DNA of 64,000 nucleotides from Promethearchaeota archaeon (GCA_016840085.1 JAEOTA010000012.1:124001-188000); one strand, 5' to 3'. Counted from the first letter of the stretch, positions 27,550 to 36,867 are shown. Notes: generated from the letters alone by a model not told the origin. Program-made: numbers and translations.

Positions 27550-27853
27550 TTAAATTTCTCTTTTTCTGTATTTTTTCTTAAATAATTTAATCAATTGCTT
27601 TATATCTTTTTTAATTTTATCTTGATCTTTTTCTGATTTAGCTGATTTGAATTCAATTTCACCAATAACATCAGTGTTTTTAAAAACATCTCGGATCAAA
27701 TTATTAGTATCTTGTTTGATTACTAATATAATAGGCTTTTTCAAACTCTTCGCGTAAAGAACTTTTTCTATTAATTCCACCCTTTCAAAAAATAGGTTCG
27801 AGACCAACGAATATCCAATATGATGATTCTTCTAAATCTCTTTTCCAGCTCAA
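27550..27853 (-). pseudogene. TIR/deoxyribosyltransferase-like gene, frameshifted in a T6 run
   Basis: From TTG at 27853 (overlapping the upstream gene's TGA) the frame reads LSWKRDLEESSYWIFVGLEPI, then hits a stop just after a run of six T's (A's on the plus strand, about 27788-27793). With one T less it joins the second frame, FERVELIEKVLYAKSLKKPI and on to a lysine-rich end. The joined order, SSYWIFVGLEP then AKSLKKPIILV, resembles TIR-like/MTH538 or nucleotide-hydrolase folds. Either a real frameshift or a homopolymer error. About 100 aa in all. Confidence 0.45.
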
Positions 27854-28449
27854 TTTATCTCCCTCTTTTCCCTAGGAAATACTTTTAAAAAATTATCTCC
27901 CTCAATTTGGATAATCTGTATTTTTTTGTCTTGAAAAAGGATAACTTCTTTTTCTTCTAATCCATATGCTAATTCACAATTTTTTAATAAAGTTAAGGAC
28001 CAATTAATATATTCTTTGTATGCTATTCCTGTTATTTTATACTCATCAGTAACATTTTGATTATTAGGAGGACCATAAAAATCTTTATCCCATGTCCAAA
28101 ATTCTGGGAATTCACCACCACTCAAGACAGAGAGATCTTCGTCTCCTTTATGATTCTTAAGAAAACCGTGTTTGCCAGATATTTCCCAAAAAGTATAAAT
28201 TTTAAAAGGATCTGGAAAAGATTGAAATGTGTTTATCAAAAAATTAAATTGACTGGTAATTTCCTCCTCAAATTTTTTCATTGCTTCTAATTTATGGATT
28301 TTCTTAGTTTCAGTGAGGGTTTCAATATGTGTTTTAATCTGATCTGGATAAAACTTCTTCCATTCTTTCAAAAATAAATTTAGATACTCTTTCAATTCTT
28401 CTGATCTTAGCACTTTTAAAGAAAGGAAATTTAGTTTCAAATATTCCAT
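27850..28449 (-). CDS. hypothetical protein paired with the TIR-like gene
   Basis: 199 aa from ATG at 28449. Helical N-terminus, then a central region with WEISGKHGFLKNHKG and EFWTWDKDFYGPPNNQ, and a C-terminal strand-rich part. No family recognised. Its TGA overlaps the TTG of the TIR-like gene, so they form a two-gene cassette. In conflict systems a TIR effector is often paired with a sensor; this is only an analogy. Confidence 0.5.
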   Translation of the reverse strand: MEYLKLNFLSLKVLRSEELKEYLNLFLKEWKKFYPDQIKTHIETLTETKKIHKLEAMKKFEEEITSQFNFLINTFQSFPDPFKIYTFWEISGKHGFLKNHKGDEDLSVLSGGEFPEFWTWDKDFYGPPNNQNVTDEYKITGIAYKEYINWSLTLLKNCELAYGLEEKEVILFQDKKIQIIQIEGDNFLKVFPREKREIN

Positions 28450-28512
28450 CAAAAAGAGTAAGGATAATTTTTAATAAATTTGAGCTAAATGATTAAAGGA
28501 AACTCCTAATCG

Positions 28513-28892
28513 TTAACAAAAGAACGGGAAATAATTAATATATATAAAAATATCTCCCAGATCCTCTTTTGGCTAAAGAATTAGCAGAGGAATTAAATAC
28601 TAATCTTAAAAACATTCATGCTTATATTTCTATTTTAAGACAAAAGGGAATAATTATTCGTATTTGTAAAATAGGACGAACGGCGTTATATGGGTTAAAA
28701 GAATCAAAATATCACCAACTCATGCATGAAAACGATAAATTAACTAACGAAATAAAAAAATTAAAGGAAAAAAATAAAAAATATAAGGCTTATATAAATC
28801 AATTGGGTAGATTTCTTGTCTCATTAATTAAAAATGATTTAATTAGCGACACAATTAAAACGAAACTCATTTCCTCTCTTAAAGATAAGTAA
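28513..28892 (+). pseudogene. HTH regulator with coiled-coil tail, frameshifted near the N-terminus
   Basis: Frame one (28513-28566) reads LTKEREIINIYKNISQIL and runs to a stop; frame two from TTG at 28569 reads LAKELAEELNTNLKNIHAYI, a clean wHTH recognition helix, then a 50-residue coiled coil. One extra T in the TTTT at 28567-28570 would join them into a normal HTH. Only the second part (107 aa) is open from a standard start. Frameshift mutation or sequence error. Confidence 0.5.
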
Positions 28893-29398
28893 TATACAAA
28901 ATTGTTTCTTTTAACCTCTATAAAATAAGGAACAATCTCAAATTTCCATCCTAAAAAAAACGTCAATTGGATTTTATTTTTCAACTCTTTTTTTAATAGT
29001 ATCTTCAAGTAATTGAATTTATAATTGTTAATTTTGAGGTGCTACAAAACTTAGTAATAAGGTTTAAAAAATGATGGATAATGAATAAATGAAGATATTT
29101 ATAGAATCAATGTTATCTACGTGCCTTAAATAACTCTATTTATTTCTAAAAATTTTATCACTAAACAAATTGTCTATTTTTCTTTCTATTAAATGTATTT
29201 ATTTACTCTTATAAAACATATTTTTCTTTAAATACAAATGATTTACATTTTGTTTATTAAATATGTAATAGATACTGATAAAAAATTTAATAACGTTTTT
29301 CAATTTATGTTTTATGACAAAAATATTATGAAAAGTTAAAAATTTTTGAATAGTTTTTATTAAAAATCGAATTATAATTTTTTTACTTAATAAAAGAA
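28893..29398. other. 506-bp AT-rich gap before the five-gene operon
   Basis: No convincing gene; two weak minus-strand frames are AT artefacts. Long T/A-rich stretches (29150-29390). It should hold the operon promoter, but no box can be singled out. Confidence 0.45.
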
Positions 29399-30214
29399 AT
29401 GCAGGTTCACGAAATTCGCAATATAACAAATAGAATAAAAGAAAAATCAGAAATCAAGACATTTGCAGAATCAGAATTATTTTTAAAAGAATTTCCATTA
29501 GATTTAAGAGAAATTATATTAAAACATATTAATGAATCTTTCGAAAAATTAAAAAGATCTTTATTTCAAGCACTAAAAATTATTCTAGTAAAGTATTCAA
29601 ATCAAGATTTGATATCAAAAACAGCAGATTTCTTTCAAAAACCAAAAAGTCAGAAATCTAAACCTAAAAAAATAATTTTTACTGAGGAAGAAATTGATGA
29701 TTTTGAACAATTAAAATCCGATTTAAATGATTTTTTTTTGGTAATAAGAGATATGTATACACTTAAAGATCATCTAATTATCGGTTGGAATGAATTCTGT
29801 GTTAATCAAGGAATAACTCGTGAGATTCCTTTAGACTCAAAAATCAGAAGAATTTTTAAAATAAATGAATTTTTAGAAGAAGAATTTGATTCCCCAACTT
29901 ACAATATTCTAGATCCAATATATAATTTTTTTAATGTTCTTGAGAAAGAGGATATTGCTAGCTTATTAATAGGAAATTCAGTGTGGAATTTATCAATTGA
30001 TTATTTTAATAAAATAACTCGTTATAAGATTATGCCTCATAATGGAGCATTAATAATACTTATTTATTATGAAGGAATATTAGTAGTTATGAAAACATTG
30101 AGCATTTGTAAAAACATTCAAGACGTTAATACTTTAGCATCAACATACTATAAGATTTCACAATATGAAGAATGCATTAATTTTATAATAGAACCTTGGA
30201 GGGAGATTTTTTAA
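29399..30214 (+). CDS. operon protein 1: unrecognised helical protein (271 aa)
   Basis: Almost entirely helical; residues 85-100 are basic (KPKSQKSKPKKII), then an acidic helix. C-terminal region with GALIILIYYEGILVVMKTL is more hydrophobic but not clearly membrane-spanning. No family recognised. Its TAA overlaps the ATG of the next gene (TAATG), so it is coupled to it. First gene of the 29.4-35.1 kb operon; may be an adaptor or DNA-binding part. Confidence 0.6.
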   Translation: MQVHEIRNITNRIKEKSEIKTFAESELFLKEFPLDLREIILKHINESFEKLKRSLFQALKIILVKYSNQDLISKTADFFQKPKSQKSKPKKIIFTEEEIDDFEQLKSDLNDFFLVIRDMYTLKDHLIIGWNEFCVNQGITREIPLDSKIRRIFKINEFLEEEFDSPTYNILDPIYNFFNVLEKEDIASLLIGNSVWNLSIDYFNKITRYKIMPHNGALIILIYYEGILVVMKTLSICKNIQDVNTLASTYYKISQYEECINFIIEPWREIF

Positions 30215-32004
30215 TGTACAGATTTGATAATGTGCCACTTTCAATAACCTACCCATCTATAAGCCAAATAAAAGAATTTAAACCTTTTACGCTAAAATAT
30301 TATCCAATCCTACAATTGGAAGATATTGCCGAAAATCCTTGTTTAAGAACACCTTATCTGAGAATCTTAAAAGGATACGACACTTATATCTCAAAAAATA
30401 ATATTATAATTCCCTGGGATTCAAGAGAAAATATTTATCATATGTATTCACAAGATAGTAAAATATTCGAAGAAATAATTCTTTGGATGATACAATATAG
30501 TAATATTGAATTAGGGTTAGAGGAAGAGGAATTTGAAAAAGAAATATGGGAAAACCGGATAAGAAATGAGATCAATGAAAAACATCATGCTATTTCTGAT
30601 ATAGTAATCGAAACATTTAAGAAATTTATACGTTTTGAAGGTGGATTTGAAAAAATTAAAGAAAACAAATTATTATTTAATGTTTTTGCATTTTCACCTA
30701 GTATTCCTGTCCCGAGAGATATCAATAATGTTTATTATACTTTAAGGGAATATGTTAATGAAAAATTAATAAATCATCCAGAAATTAATTTTAAAAATAT
30801 TCATCATTCTGAATACTTTATAGATCCAAGAGCAGATCTTTTTCCTGCATTTGGAACAGTTCCACTAATAGATTTTACAAAGAAGAGCATTATTTCCTTT
30901 AAGTATTTATCCTTAAATTGGTTTAAGAATTATAATAGTGAAGTTGATATTGATGCTGCCTTTAAATTAGCTTATATATTTCCTGATCTATTTCATTTAT
31001 GGCTATGGAGATATGCTGTACAAAATTTACCAGATAATTTATCAGTAAATTTCAAATTAACTTATATGGACAAACAAATATTTAAAGCAAATGATTTTCC
31101 AGAAATTGAGAATTTTTCAGAATTTTCAAATTACTCTATAAATGTTATAACTCCTGATGGAATATTTAATGATACATTAATTAATGATTTAGATATTAAT
31201 ATATCAAAACTTCTAACAGAGAAATTAATTATTACTACATTAGCAAATAGTAATAAACCATATCGAGCTAGAAAAATAGATGATATTTGTCCTTTTCACG
31301 ATTTTAAAGAATATAATTTATGTTGCCATCAACATTTCGGATATAGACGATGTATGATGAAGGATGTTATCAAATTTCCTCCAAGTAGATTTGAGAGGAA
31401 TGTTGCCTTTTTTCAAAAATTTCTTAGAAATGAATATAATCATTTATCTAAACATTACTATTGGTTGTATCTTACCATGAAAGCTGATGATATAGATCAA
31501 TGTATTGAGCAAATCGATATGTATATTGGGCAAATCTATCGAAATATTGATTTAAAATTTATATATCATGATAAATCATATGAATTTTTTTTCAAAGATG
31601 CTCCTGTTGATGCAGAACCCGTTACAATAATACCATGGTCTCCTTTTATTTATTCAGAAGATTGGAATCTTAAAGGTATAATAAGAAGAATTAATGAGAA
31701 TCAATATCAATTTGAAAATACAAATAGCTCTTTCATAAGAAGTATGAATCTTCTATTATCTTATTTTCCACAGAATACTCCATTAAATGTTATCCTAATG
31801 AAATCATTAGAGGAAAAACCTTTACATTTGATTCAAAAAGAGAAAAGAGCTTTATGGAGTATTGTGAAACATCGGCATGACAAAAATGAAGATGAAACAG
31901 ATGATCAATTTGAAATAAGAAAAATGCAAGATAAATTAGAAAATAATTCTAAAAGAGCGGGAGTTGCTATATTTGGAGATAATGATGTAAAATATTTAGA
32001 ATAA
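30214..32004 (+). CDS. operon protein 2: large unknown protein with Cys/His cluster
   Basis: 596 aa from ATG at 30214, preceded by GGAGGGAG, which decides this start over an in-frame TTG 18 nt earlier. A cluster CPFHDFKEYNLCCHQHFGYRRC (about residues 358-379, Cys358, His361, Cys369, Cys370, His372, Cys379) could hold zinc or an iron-sulphur cluster. The rest has no recognised domain; the C-terminal 40 residues are charged. It lies between coupled gene 1 and the helicase, 11 nt before the latter, so it probably acts in the same complex. Confidence 0.65.
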   Translation: MYRFDNVPLSITYPSISQIKEFKPFTLKYYPILQLEDIAENPCLRTPYLRILKGYDTYISKNNIIIPWDSRENIYHMYSQDSKIFEEIILWMIQYSNIELGLEEEEFEKEIWENRIRNEINEKHHAISDIVIETFKKFIRFEGGFEKIKENKLLFNVFAFSPSIPVPRDINNVYYTLREYVNEKLINHPEINFKNIHHSEYFIDPRADLFPAFGTVPLIDFTKKSIISFKYLSLNWFKNYNSEVDIDAAFKLAYIFPDLFHLWLWRYAVQNLPDNLSVNFKLTYMDKQIFKANDFPEIENFSEFSNYSINVITPDGIFNDTLINDLDINISKLLTEKLIITTLANSNKPYRARKIDDICPFHDFKEYNLCCHQHFGYRRCMMKDVIKFPPSRFERNVAFFQKFLRNEYNHLSKHYYWLYLTMKADDIDQCIEQIDMYIGQIYRNIDLKFIYHDKSYEFFFKDAPVDAEPVTIIPWSPFIYSEDWNLKGIIRRINENQYQFENTNSSFIRSMNLLLSYFPQNTPLNVILMKSLEEKPLHLIQKEKRALWSIVKHRHDKNEDETDDQFEIRKMQDKLENNSKRAGVAIFGDNDVKYLE

Positions 32005-32015
32005 AGGTATTAATT

Positions 32016-33650
32016 ATGTTAGATAAATATGGTAAAACAGATTTTCAGAGAGAGGTATCTGAAATAATAAAACAGAGACTTAATACAAACTTCTTTAATA
32101 AATATCAAGAAAAAGCAATAAAAATAATTTGGGGGCTTTCAAGGGAACAAAAGAACCAGAAATTTCAAAAAAATAAAGAAAAAGATACTAAAAAGTATAT
32201 ACAAAAGACTTTATTTCAACTAAATCAAAAATCTAACCCCGAACCGAATTTTGGTGTAATCCCAGAAAATCTTAAATTTGATCCAAATTTAATAATGAAT
32301 TCACACCAATATTATTCATCTTCGGTTATAATTGGTCCACCTGGAACTGGAAAAACGATTGTTATTGTTAATGGAAGTTTATTATTTATTTCTGCTCCAG
32401 TATATCACAGATCAATGCCAATAGTCTACATAGGAACACCTACTAATGAATCAGCAAATCGTATATTGGAAGCATTTCATGAATTTTTTGAAAATAATGA
32501 TATAAATGATGGATATAAATATGTTAAGAGAGTCTTTCCCAAAAAGGACAAAAATTTTTTTAGATTACCATTAAGGGACAATATAATTGAAAACCCTCGT
32601 CCTCCTAATTATCTTCTAAAGGAATATCAATCGATGATCTCGATGGCTTGGATCTATATAGGAACTGTATTCCAACTTCAATTATTATCTAATAAATATT
32701 CTATTAAACCCCAAGTAATCCTTTATGATGAAGCTTCACAATTAACACCACCTGAGATGTATTTACCTTTTTTTTATGAAAATAATCTTTCACCTAATAT
32801 CAGAGGTTCTTGTCTAGTAGGAGATAATTGTCAATTATCACCTATTACATCATTTACAGAATTAAGTACTAATGCCATAGATTTTGCAATTAGGAAGCTT
32901 CATTTTGGACAACAAAATGTTCCTACCAAAAGACAAATTATGCTTAGAAAGCAATATAGGATGCATCCAGCAATACGAGACTTATCAATGAAATTTGCTC
33001 CAGGGCGACATATTATAAAAGATGGAGATAATACAAAACAATTGTCACATCTTTTACAAAATTTTAAAGGATATAATGGTGATTTTTCAAAAAAAATAGA
33101 CAATATCCTGAATCCTCAAAAGACAGTTGTAATTATTGATACTTCTAATATTGACAATGCGATTAATCGAAGAATCGGGAGTTCTCGATATAATATTGGA
33201 GAAGTAAATATTGTTAGAGGTTTATTTAAACTAATTCAACATACTTATAATTTCGATGAATCTAATGAAGAATTTTTAAAATTAATTACACCATATAAAA
33301 ATCAAGCTATACGATTAAAATCGATCTATGAAAAAGCAGGCACAGCAGATAGTTTCCAAGGTCAGGAAGCAGATATTGTGTTAATTAGCTTAACATTAAC
33401 CGATTGTGTTCCATCACCTCATATAAGAGATAATCACCGCCTGCATGTTATGTTTTCAAGAGCAAAAAAAAAAATGATAATTATAGGGAGAAAAAGTACT
33501 TTTGAATCACCCAAAACAAGTGCGCCCCATATACGAGATATTTTTCATTATAAATATATTCCTTCAATTCGAAATATTGATTTAGGATATAAACCTGAAT
33601 ACATTATTTCTCTAAAAAAAGATTTTTATGATTTTTTATCAAAAATTTAA
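32016..33650 (+). CDS. operon protein 3: UPF1/Dna2-like superfamily 1 helicase
   Basis: 544 aa with a full SF1 motif set: I GPPGTGKT (about 106-113), II DEASQ (about 237), III GDNCQLSP (about 268), IV QYRMHPAI (about 312), V SFQGQEADIV (about 446), VI RLHVMFSRAKKKMII (about 477). The order and the DEAS and QYRMHP forms are those of the UPF1-like group, which unwind DNA or RNA 5' to 3'. No nuclease domain is fused. It is the engine of the operon. Compact for the group, lacking large inserted domains. Confidence 0.9.
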   Translation: MLDKYGKTDFQREVSEIIKQRLNTNFFNKYQEKAIKIIWGLSREQKNQKFQKNKEKDTKKYIQKTLFQLNQKSNPEPNFGVIPENLKFDPNLIMNSHQYYSSSVIIGPPGTGKTIVIVNGSLLFISAPVYHRSMPIVYIGTPTNESANRILEAFHEFFENNDINDGYKYVKRVFPKKDKNFFRLPLRDNIIENPRPPNYLLKEYQSMISMAWIYIGTVFQLQLLSNKYSIKPQVILYDEASQLTPPEMYLPFFYENNLSPNIRGSCLVGDNCQLSPITSFTELSTNAIDFAIRKLHFGQQNVPTKRQIMLRKQYRMHPAIRDLSMKFAPGRHIIKDGDNTKQLSHLLQNFKGYNGDFSKKIDNILNPQKTVVIIDTSNIDNAINRRIGSSRYNIGEVNIVRGLFKLIQHTYNFDESNEEFLKLITPYKNQAIRLKSIYEKAGTADSFQGQEADIVLISLTLTDCVPSPHIRDNHRLHVMFSRAKKKMIIIGRKSTFESPKTSAPHIRDIFHYKYIPSIRNIDLGYKPEYIISLKKDFYDFLSKI

Positions 33651-33665
33651 ATAAAAGGAGGTAAT

Positions 33666-34370
33666 ATTATCCCCTCATATAAACTGTATAAAATTAGACC
33701 TGATTTTAATATTAAAACTTACATTTCAAATAATTGGATAGAGGACGCTGTTTTACCTAAAGGATTATCGGAAAACATAAAAAGAAAATTTACTCAAATT
33801 AAAAATAATATTCAGAAATCATCAATTTCTCAGGATGATTCCTTTAAAATAGGATATAAAGCAAAATTAAACTGTGAACATAAATTAGTTTTTGGTAATC
33901 AAGAAATTTGGATTCCAAAATCTATTGAAATAATAAAAAATGAAGATTTGCTGCTCATTCAAAAATTATCCTCTAATATAAACATGGTAATTGAAAGATC
34001 ATTGGATATTAATATTGTTCCTATATCTTTTCCAGAAAAGGATTTACTAGGTTTATGGGGAAAATTGAAGAAAAGTGTTGAAAATGATGGAAAACATATT
34101 TCTTTACATAGACTAATTATTGAAAAGACTTTTTTGGAATCAGATGAAATAAATGAATTGAATATTAGTACTAAAGATGTTTCACAATTGGGATATTTTA
34201 AAGATTTAACTTCCAACGCAAAAAAAATTAAAGTTATAACCATACGAATTAAAGGATTAACAGAATCAAAGAAAGTTTTTACTGTTAGAATTGCACGTAA
34301 TCAAATGCAAATCTATGGAAATCATCCAACATCGGCAATAATTAAATTCTTAGAATATTTTCAAAAATAA
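33666..34370 (+). CDS. operon protein 4: unknown protein, apparent ATT start
   Basis: About 235 codons. The frame opens right after the helicase stop; AAAGGAGGT (33654-33662) precedes ATT at 33666 with 4 nt spacing from GGAGG. The first ATG/GTG/TTG in frame is not before 33948, so a standard start would lose 94 coding-like residues that begin IIPSYKLYKIRPDFN. No family recognised; the C-terminal part (KVITIRIKGL, KVFTVRIARNQ, IYGNHPTSAI) is strand-rich. Coupled to the helicase and to the PRTase gene. Confidence 0.65.
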   Translation: MIPSYKLYKIRPDFNIKTYISNNWIEDAVLPKGLSENIKRKFTQIKNNIQKSSISQDDSFKIGYKAKLNCEHKLVFGNQEIWIPKSIEIIKNEDLLLIQKLSSNINMVIERSLDINIVPISFPEKDLLGLWGKLKKSVENDGKHISLHRLIIEKTFLESDEINELNISTKDVSQLGYFKDLTSNAKKIKVITIRIKGLTESKKVFTVRIARNQMQIYGNHPTSAIIKFLEYFQK

Positions 34371-34372
34371 TA

Positions 34373-35134
34373 ATTAGTGATTTAAAGATTTCTATTAATA
34401 AAAAGAAAAATGTTAAATTAATTTATTTTCCTCAAGATAATTCAATCATTGTAGAAAGCTGGAATTTAGATAACCCTTTCAAATATGGAATTCCAGGTCG
34501 AAATATTAATTCTTGTTTAGTCTGTGGGCGTAAATCACAAGATCAAGATTTATCTTCCTGTAAGTTCCATCAAATTGGAGAAAATAAAGACTTTAAATTG
34601 ATTTTTGGAGGTTATTTCCAGACAGATGCAAATTTTAATCCTTTAAATCCATTAACCAGACGATTTTTAGAAATGGAAAATTATAGTACAACACTATCAA
34701 TTAGAGAATTTACTGAAATCTTAAAGACACGTTATAAGAATGAAAAAGGTAATGAAGAATATTTTTGGGGATCATGGGTTCCAACAACAAATACAATAAT
34801 GATAAAGATTGCAAAATTACTATTACAAGAAATAGAATTATCAATTATAAATCCAGAGATTTATTGTAATTTCGCTCCGCAAATAAAGATACATAATCAA
34901 GATAGAAAATTAATGGTAATTAAAAAATATCACCCAAAAAAGATAAATTACGAATTAAAATATTTAATAGAGAATAAGAATGGTATTATAATTGATGACT
35001 TATATCATCATGGTTATACAATAGCAAGAATAATGGAATTACTATCTTCTTATAAAGTTAAGAAAATATTAGGAATCGTTATTGTGAGGACGACAGGTAG
35101 GAAAGGAATAAAAATAAAATACTTCCCTAAATAA
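34373..35134 (+). CDS. operon protein 5: zinc-finger phosphoribosyltransferase (ComFC-like)
   Basis: About 253 codons. N-terminal CLVCG...C..H (Cys about 49 and 52, then CKFH about 63-66) is a zinc finger. The C-terminal part has GIIIDDLYHHGYTIARIMELL, the PRPP loop of type I phosphoribosyltransferases, followed by ILGIVIVRTTG. ComFC/GntX proteins share this zinc-finger plus PRTase order. The finger lies before any standard start (first TTG 34598); ATT at 34373 or ATA at 34370 are the likely starts, next to the previous stop. Probably acts with the helicase; substrate unknown. Confidence 0.7.
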   Translation: MSDLKISINKKKNVKLIYFPQDNSIIVESWNLDNPFKYGIPGRNINSCLVCGRKSQDQDLSSCKFHQIGENKDFKLIFGGYFQTDANFNPLNPLTRRFLEMENYSTTLSIREFTEILKTRYKNEKGNEEYFWGSWVPTTNTIMIKIAKLLLQEIELSIINPEIYCNFAPQIKIHNQDRKLMVIKKYHPKKINYELKYLIENKNGIIIDDLYHHGYTIARIMELLSSYKVKKILGIVIVRTTGRKGIKIKYFPK

Positions 35135-35262
35135 ATTCTAGGGTGTACTAAAAAAGAAAAATCAGAAATTTCTTCGTTGTAGATGTAATAATAGCTTAAA
35201 TTATTCTTTAATTATATATATGATTGTAATTTTGTGATACAATGAGTTGCTATTTTTATACT

Positions 35263-35625
35263 TCACATTAGAGTTTGAGAATTTAAACAATTATTACATA
35301 GCATGTCGCATTTTTGAATATAAGGATTATTTCTCCCAACATAAAAAAACTCAGCCTTCTTAAACTTTTCACATGGATCATATATTTTATCGCGCAAATT
35401 TAATAAATATGATTTATTTACTCTATATACTCCATTTATTTGACGCACAACAAGCTAGCTATCAGAAAATAATGTTCTTCCAACAGTACTATCTATAGAT
35501 TTCAATGTTTCTTCCTTTTTAAAAAAAGAGAAAAGATATTTTACAGAAGTTGTTTTTCCTGACATTGCAGGACCGTAATAAACAATTTTTACCTGTAATG
35601 TTTTATTTTCATAATCTAAAATCAT
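35263..35625 (-). pseudogene. MglA/Gtr-like GTPase N-terminus, in-frame TAG, unrelated Cys-rich end
   Basis: Starts MILDYENKTLQVKIVYYGP with P-loop GPAMSGKTTS, like the intact GTPase at 38.7 kb, but after about 57 residues (LFSDS) it stops at TAG (35452-35454). The same frame goes on with LVVRQINGVYRVNKSYLLN and a Cys-rich tail (C..CNNC). The switch, NKxD and G5 parts are missing. Likely a deletion fusion plus a nonsense codon. An ATG at 35643 is also in frame. It overlaps or abuts the 298-aa gene. Confidence 0.6.
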
Positions 35626-35633
35626 AGTTAATT

Positions 35634-36530
35634 CTAACCCCATAATGAAACTATTTTATCACCAATAAATGCCTTTTTACCATCTTCAATCAAATCAGAA
35701 AAATTTTCTCTCCATTCCTTCGTTATAAATGAAATAATTCTCTCTATTGGTGTATCTTCGTAGTCTATAGTTTCTAAAAGAGTTTTACTTCCTATTTTTG
35801 CATGATTTTCGATATTATTTAATAAACTCAATCTTGATAAGATAAAAAAAGCACGTTTTGAACCGGAATAGAAATTTTGAATCTCTCTTTTAAAAATGTT
35901 TTTCTTTAACTCAGTTTTTTCTATTTCAAAATCTACTAAAGTTTTAATTAAATCTTTATCAAGGTTACTCAGTTTTATCTTATCATTTAAAACTCTTTTC
36001 ATTTTTATGATGGATTTTTCTGTATCTTGAGAAATCTTTTTAAATATATTTTGTTCCAATATTAGATCTCCTGATTTAAAATCAATTCCCTCTAATTCAA
36101 TGGATATATCACCGGCTGAGAAAATTATGAACAGGTATTTATTTGTTTTTTTTTTAATCGTTTTTCTTAAATCAGAGAAATGTTCTCTTTTTTGAGGAAT
36201 TTTCATTCCAATAAGCCAAGAATTGATATTTTCGATTTGACTAATGCCTTTTGTTGATATATTGCAAGGGCATCTGACATGTACTCTCTGAGAATTAATA
36301 TCAATATTTTCGTTTAAAATTAGATTATTGTATTCAGAATTTGAAATAAAGTCAGTATAAAAAACGTATTCTTTTCTAAAATGAATAAGGTCAGATAAAT
36401 CAATTAAAAAATTATCAATTTTATCTGAATTATCACCAAAAACGAATATTGGAATCCGATCTAATAAACAATAAAGAATTACAGAGGCATCGTTTTTTTT
36501 AAGATTATCTAATATTTTGAAGAATTTCAT
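35634..36530 (-). CDS. unknown protein of the GTPase/roadblock cluster (298 aa)
   Basis: N-terminal part (about 1-150) alternates strands and helices, with SVILYCLLDRIPIFVFGDNSD; C-terminal part is helical with SGSKRAFFILSRLSLL. No named family. It lies 13 nt after the 107-aa roadblock-like gene and overlaps the broken GTPase, so it belongs to the same transcript. Perhaps an Asgard-specific effector or adaptor of the GTPase. Confidence 0.55.
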   Translation of the reverse strand: MKFFKILDNLKKNDASVILYCLLDRIPIFVFGDNSDKIDNFLIDLSDLIHFRKEYVFYTDFISNSEYNNLILNENIDINSQRVHVRCPCNISTKGISQIENINSWLIGMKIPQKREHFSDLRKTIKKKTNKYLFIIFSAGDISIELEGIDFKSGDLILEQNIFKKISQDTEKSIIKMKRVLNDKIKLSNLDKDLIKTLVDFEIEKTELKKNIFKREIQNFYSGSKRAFFILSRLSLLNNIENHAKIGSKTLLETIDYEDTPIERIISFITKEWRENFSDLIEDGKKAFIGDKIVSLWG

Positions 36531-36543
36531 CTTATCACCAAGA

Positions 36544-36867
36544 TTATTTTATTATTAGTTCACCCAACATCCTCTTGATATCAAAGGTTTCATGTTCTTG
36601 AATTTTAGATGCTTCTTTTATAAGTTCATTAACTTTTTTTGTAAATTGGGGCAAGATTAGTCGAATTAATCCTAGTTTTTGTTTCATTTTTCCAATAACA
36701 GTACTAAATATTATTTTCCCCATTCCATCAATGAAATGAAATGTGTTATCACAATCTAATAGAATTCTTTCCGCGCGCATTCTTTTTAGTAACCACGCAC
36801 ACCTATTTGCAGTCTGAAAAAGGGAATAGCTCATTGCGGATATCTTATCTAATTTTTCTGAATTCAT
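36544..36867 (-). CDS. roadblock/LC7-like small protein
   Basis: 107 aa. RILLDCDNTFHFIDGMGKI then IGKMKQKLGLIRLILPQFTK follow the strand-strand-helix order of roadblock proteins, though shorter. Roadblock proteins (MglB type) bind small GTPases and tune their nucleotide state. Between the 219-aa roadblock gene and the 298-aa gene, 18 and 13 nt apart. Confidence 0.55.
   Translation of the reverse strand: MNSEKLDKISAMSYSLFQTANRCAWLLKRMRAERILLDCDNTFHFIDGMGKIIFSTVIGKMKQKLGLIRLILPQFTKKVNELIKEASKIQEHETFDIKRMLGELIIK

Noticed and set aside
29199..29429. Minus-strand 76-codon frame before the operon
   Set aside because: Made almost wholly of Phe/Ile/Lys/Asn codons expected from AT-rich DNA, and overlaps the start of operon gene 1.
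32900..33103. Minus-strand frame inside the helicase gene
   Set aside because: It overlaps conserved helicase sequence (QYRMHP region) and is a shadow.
9003..35643. Genetic-code change or pyrrolysine/selenocysteine to explain the in-frame stops
   Set aside because: All three stop codons are involved and many intact genes end in the same codons, so a single reassignment does not work. Individual readthrough remains possible.
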